A stretch of 9,405 nucleotides of DNA, from contig JAQBPZ010000082.1 of NCBI GenBank assembly GCA_028287225.1, positions 1-9,405 of the forward strand, given 5' to 3'. This DNA is from Gemmatimonadota bacterium (GTDB taxonomy: Bacteria > Gemmatimonadota > Gemmatimonadetes > Gemmatimonadales > Gemmatimonadaceae). The position numbers and the translations under genes are program-made. Numbering within the stretch: the first letter of the stretch is position 1; each line of letters begins with the position of its first letter. Shown here piece after piece: positions 7,227-9,405 of this stretch. A model generated the notes under the pieces. The model made no database searches and was not told where the DNA came from. It worked only from the letters and a program-made list of their open reading frames with translations.

Positions 7227-8113
7227 GCGAACGAGCCGAGCGCGCGACCGACGTCGCCTTCGCGGAGGCGCTTGAGGGCGCGGTCGCGAAGCTGGCGGAC
7301 CCGCTCGCGGGTGACGCCGAGCATGGAGCCGATCTCCTCGAGCGTATGCTCGCGGCCGCCTTCCAGGCCGAAGTACAGGCGCAGCACCTTCGCGTCGCGC
7401 GGCGGCAGCGTGGAGAGCGCCTGCTCGATCTCGTCGGTGAGGAAGCGGTTCATCGCCTCTTCCTCGGTGTCCGGCATCTCGTCGGCAACGAAGCGCTCGA
7501 TGAGCGACCGGTCGCCCTCGGGATCCATCGGCGCGTCGAGCCGCACGTCGCTCGTGTTGAGCGCGGCGAGCGACTGCACGACGTCGACCGACAGCCCGGT
7601 GAGCTGGCTCAGCTCCTCGGGGCTCGGCTCGCGGTTCAGCTTCTGCCGGAGGATCTCGCTCGCCTTGATGATGCGGGAGAGGTCCGCCGTGCGGTTGAGG
7701 GGAACGCGGACCGTGCGGCCCTGCCGCGCGAGCGCGGAGAGGATGGCCTGGCGGATCCACCACACCGCATACGAGATGAACTTGACGCCCTGGTCGGGGT
7801 CGAACTTCCGCGCGGCCGTGAGCAGGCCGACGTTGCCTTCACCGATGAGGTCGATGAGGGGCAGGCCGCGATTCTGGTACTTCTTCGCGACGGAGATGAC
7901 GAAGCGCAGGTTGCGCTTCACGAGCTCCTGGAGGGCGTCCTGGTCGCCGGCGCGGATCTTCTTGGCGAGATCGATCTCCTCCGTCCCCTTGAGCAGGGGA
8001 TAGGTGGAGACCTCGTACAGGTACTGATCCAGGATGTCGCGCTCGGGCTCGTTGGGCGCGATCCCCGCGGGGGCCGTGCGGCGACGCCGAACTGGCTTCT
8101 TGACTTCGGTCAT
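7220..8113 (-). CDS. RNA polymerase sigma factor, sigma-70 family (SigA/RpoD-like)
   Basis: A 297-residue group 1/2 sigma factor directing RNA polymerase to -35/-10 promoters. After a basic N-terminal tail (KKPVRRRRTAP) comes region 1.2 at about 25-55 (DILDQYLYEVSTYPLL), region 2 at 57-130 with the core-binding and -10-recognising segment ending in VKFISYAVWWIRQAILSAL, region 3 at about 134-210, and region 4 at about 225-290 with the -35-binding HTH HTLEEIGSMLGVTRERVRQ (256-274). Region 1.1 is absent, as in the short primary sigma factors of Bacteroidota relatives. It may be the housekeeping factor or a close group 2 paralogue; sequence alone does not decide. The ATG at 8113 has a GAGG 5 nt upstream. 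The gene is divergent from the tRNA cluster, and a tandem repeat array begins at its stop codon. Confidence 0.93.
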   Translation of the reverse strand: MTEVKKPVRRRRTAPAGIAPNEPERDILDQYLYEVSTYPLLKGTEEIDLAKKIRAGDQDALQELVKRNLRFVISVAKKYQNRGLPLIDLIGEGNVGLLTAARKFDPDQGVKFISYAVWWIRQAILSALARQGRTVRVPLNRTADLSRIIKASEILRQKLNREPSPEELSQLTGLSVDVVQSLAALNTSDVRLDAPMDPEGDRSLIERFVADEMPDTEEEAMNRFLTDEIEQALSTLPPRDAKVLRLYFGLEGGREHTLEEIGSMLGVTRERVRQLRDRALKRLREGDVGRALGSFAA

Positions 8114-8297
8114 TGGTGCCTCGGACAGGTCCTACGCGTGAGAGTAGGCATCTATGAGCTGCGACGGCCATGAAACTCGTCGTCCGGTGTCGTCACGATG
8201 ACGGCCGGCGGTGGCGTCGCCCTGCTACTGTGAATTGGGCTCGGCCTCGGGGCGCCATGACGGACTGACGGACGCGGAACCGAGGTGTACTGCTGCA

Positions 8298-8318
8298 CTC
8301 GGGACCAGTTGTCCCGAG
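8298..8318. other. perfect hairpin in the divergent sigma/tRNA intergenic region
   Basis: CTCGGGAC and GTCCCGAG form perfect 8-bp arms around CAGTT. It lies between the sigma gene start and the tRNA promoter, about 47 bp upstream of the tRNA -35. It could be an operator, a leader structure of the sigma mRNA or a chance palindrome. No T-tract follows on either strand. Apart from this and the tRNA promoter, I see no feature in 8114-8455. Confidence 0.4.
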
Positions 8319-8364
8319 GCCGTGCAAATTACCGGCCTGATACGATTCCGCCAGCCCTCTTTTC

Positions 8365-8393
8365 TTGACACTCGATATACCCCCCGCTATGTT
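8365..8393 (+). promoter_or_regulatory. sigma-70 promoter of the tRNA cluster
   Basis: A perfect TTGACA -35 (8365-8370), a 17-nt spacer and TATGTT (8388-8393, 4/6 of the -10 consensus). The start would fall near 8400, about 55 nt before the first tRNA. Position and orientation fit transcription of tRNA-Ala and possibly the two following tRNAs. This is the best promoter match I found in the window. Confidence 0.7.
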
Positions 8394-8455
8394 TGGTGGT
8401 TCCTGCCGCTATGCCGCGCAACGTTGTCACGACGCGCTGCGTAGCAGCAGGGTCC

Positions 8456-8528
<73 letters not shown>

Positions 8529-8646
8529 CCTGGGCCGGATCGTGACGCTGGCACATGTCGTGTTGGTAGCCAGATGTTCATGAGACGGTGGTTGGCTCGT
8601 GATGAGTGGTAGTATCGGCAGCACCCATCGAATTCACGAGCGTCGT

Positions 8647-8719
8647 GCGGGAATAGCTCAGTTGGTAGAGCACAACCTTGCCAAGGTTGGGGTCGCGGGT
8701 TCGAGTCCCGTTTCCCGCT
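8647..8719 (+). tRNA. tRNA-Gly(GCC)
   Basis: 73-nt cloverleaf. Acceptor GCGGGAA pairs with TTCCCGC, and the discriminator is T at 8719. Anticodon stem CAACC/GGTTG encloses TTGCCAA, giving GCC. The T-arm contains CGGGTTCGAGTCCCG. CCA is not encoded. It lies 118 bp after tRNA-Ala with no clear promoter of its own in between. Confidence 0.97.
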
Positions 8720-8758
8720 TGTCGTCCGTTTGTCGTAGGTAGTGCTGTCATTTTCCTC

Positions 8759-8842
8759 ACCCGGATGGCGAAACTGGCAGACGCGCGGGACTTAAAATCC
8801 CGTGACCGCAAGGTCGTGTGGGTTCAATCCCCACTCCGGGTA
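8759..8842 (+). tRNA. tRNA-Leu(TAA)
   Basis: 84-nt class II tRNA. Acceptor ACCCGGA pairs with TCCGGGT, and the discriminator A at 8842 is as expected for leucine. Anticodon stem CGGGA/TCCCG encloses CTTAAAA, giving TAA. The long variable arm is GACC-GCAA-GGTC with a GNRA-type tetraloop. The T-arm contains GTGGGTTCAATCCCCAC. CCA is not encoded. It starts 39 bp after tRNA-Gly, suggesting a shared transcript. Confidence 0.97.
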
Positions 8843-8894
8843 TCGCAGCTCCGCCGGATGCTGCAGATGGGACTGGCGATGCGCGTTTCGCCGC

Positions 8895-8900
8895 TATCTT
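8895..8900 (+). promoter_or_regulatory. candidate -10 for a leaderless M20 peptidase mRNA
   Basis: TATCTT ends 6 nt before the ATG at 8907, with no Shine-Dalgarno in the intervening TCCGCG. The geometry matches leaderless promoters and the one proposed at 4126-4131. The -35 region is not convincing. Confidence 0.35.
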
Positions 8901-8906
8901 TCCGCG

Positions 8907-9405
8907 ATGACTGACGTCGTCGCACTTGCCACCGAACTGTTGTCCATCGATTCCACCACCGGCCGCGAGCGCGACGCCGTGGACTTCGTCGCGCGCTGGC
9001 TCGTCGCGCGGGAATGGAACGTGACGCTGCAGGAAGTCGAAGCGGGCCGTTCCAACGTGTGGGCCACGCGAAAGGGCGGGGGAGTCACGCTGTCCACGCA
9101 CCTGGATACCGTGCCGCCATTCATCGGGCCGCGCCTCGAAGGCGACCGGTTGTACGGACGCGGATCGTCCGATGCCAAGGGCATCGCGGCCGCCATGCTC
9201 GTCGCCGGACAGCGGCTCGCCATGAGCGGCGAGGAGCGTGTCGACCTCCTCTTCGTCGTCGGCGAGGAGAAGGGCTCGCCCGGTGCCCGCGCGGCCAACC
9301 GGCTGCCCGCCACCATCAAGTGGCTCGTCAAGGGCGAGCCGACGGAGAGCAAGCTCGCATCGGGCGGCAAGGGTGCCCTGCGCGTGATCGTGCGTGTCCG
9401 CGGTC
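8907..9405 (+). CDS. M20 family metallopeptidase/deacylase (ArgE/DapE/LysK-like; partial)
   Basis: The first 166 residues of a zinc-dependent amide hydrolase of the ArgE/DapE/CPG2 superfamily; full-length members have about 350-400 residues, so the C-terminal half lies beyond the window. Metal and catalytic residues are in place: STHLDTVPPF at 63-72 (H65 metal ligand, D67), GRGSSDAKG at 84-92 (D89 bridging ligand), VVGEEKGSPGA at 118-128 (E120 base, E121 ligand), and VKGEPTESKL at 141-150 (E144, the ligand position held by Asp or Glu). The short spacing and the GEPTESKLASGGKGALR stretch suggest an N-acetyl-ornithine or N-acetyl-lysine deacetylase, but the substrate is uncertain. The ATG at 8907 gives a normal N-terminus (LATELLSIDSTTGRE). 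It follows the tRNA cluster on the same strand by 64 nt and may be transcribed from its own leaderless promoter. Confidence 0.92.
   Translation, partial: MTDVVALATELLSIDSTTGRERDAVDFVARWLVAREWNVTLQEVEAGRSNVWATRKGGGVTLSTHLDTVPPFIGPRLEGDRLYGRGSSDAKGIAAAMLVAGQRLAMSGEERVDLLFVVGEEKGSPGARAANRLPATIKWLVKGEPTESKLASGGKGALRVIVRVRG

Noticed and set aside
6728..8173. Long plus-strand open frame across the repeat region and the sigma gene
   Set aside because: It is antisense to a well-conserved sigma factor and reads through tandem repeats whose 28-bp period is not a multiple of three.

Overview
The window is high-GC bacterial chromosomal DNA with mostly housekeeping content. A Gemmatimonadota-like or other FCB/soil lineage is the best guess (moderate-low confidence). 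The hints are strong GC3 bias, a short primary-type sigma factor with no region 1.1, tRNAs without encoded CCA, start codons with few Shine-Dalgarno sites, and a four-helix-bundle gene beside palindromic CACGGAGG-type repeats. No marker in the window fixes the phylum.

Left part (1-3677, minus strand): the catalytic F1 genes of ATP synthase in the order atpA-atpG-atpD, packed with gaps of only 2-3 nt. atpD runs off the left edge at its DELSEED region. No atpH, atpF, atpE or atpB lies upstream of atpA, so the ATP synthase operon appears split. Just upstream of atpA a near-perfect 22-bp palindrome with core TTGTGA-N6-TCACAA (Rex/CRP-like) overlaps a plausible -10 element, suggesting redox- or effector-controlled repression.

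Middle (3678-6663): a 460-bp gap carries a nested inverted-repeat element (42-nt outer arms, 32-nt inner arms). It is followed by a plus-strand four-helix-bundle protein of the 23S-IVP/bAvd family. Converging on it, with a 32-nt coding overlap, is a minus-strand operon: an MlaF-like ABC ATPase, a Nudix hydrolase, and an AraC-type regulator with a degenerate receiver-like N-terminus. The last two share an ATGA stop/start overlap.

Right part (6664-9405): a non-coding region has 39-nt inverted arms around a strong hairpin, plus a four-unit 28-bp tandem array that ends at the stop codon of a sigma-70 gene (minus strand, SigA/RpoD-like). Divergent from it, a good sigma-70 promoter precedes tRNA-Ala(GGC), tRNA-Gly(GCC) and tRNA-Leu(TAA). 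An M20 metallopeptidase/deacylase gene then runs off the right edge.

No complete novel multi-gene system is evident. The most interesting signals are the operator at atpA, the palindrome/four-helix-bundle pair, the repeat complex behind the sigma gene, and a cluster of atypical codons in atpD that coincides with an antisense promoter-like sequence.
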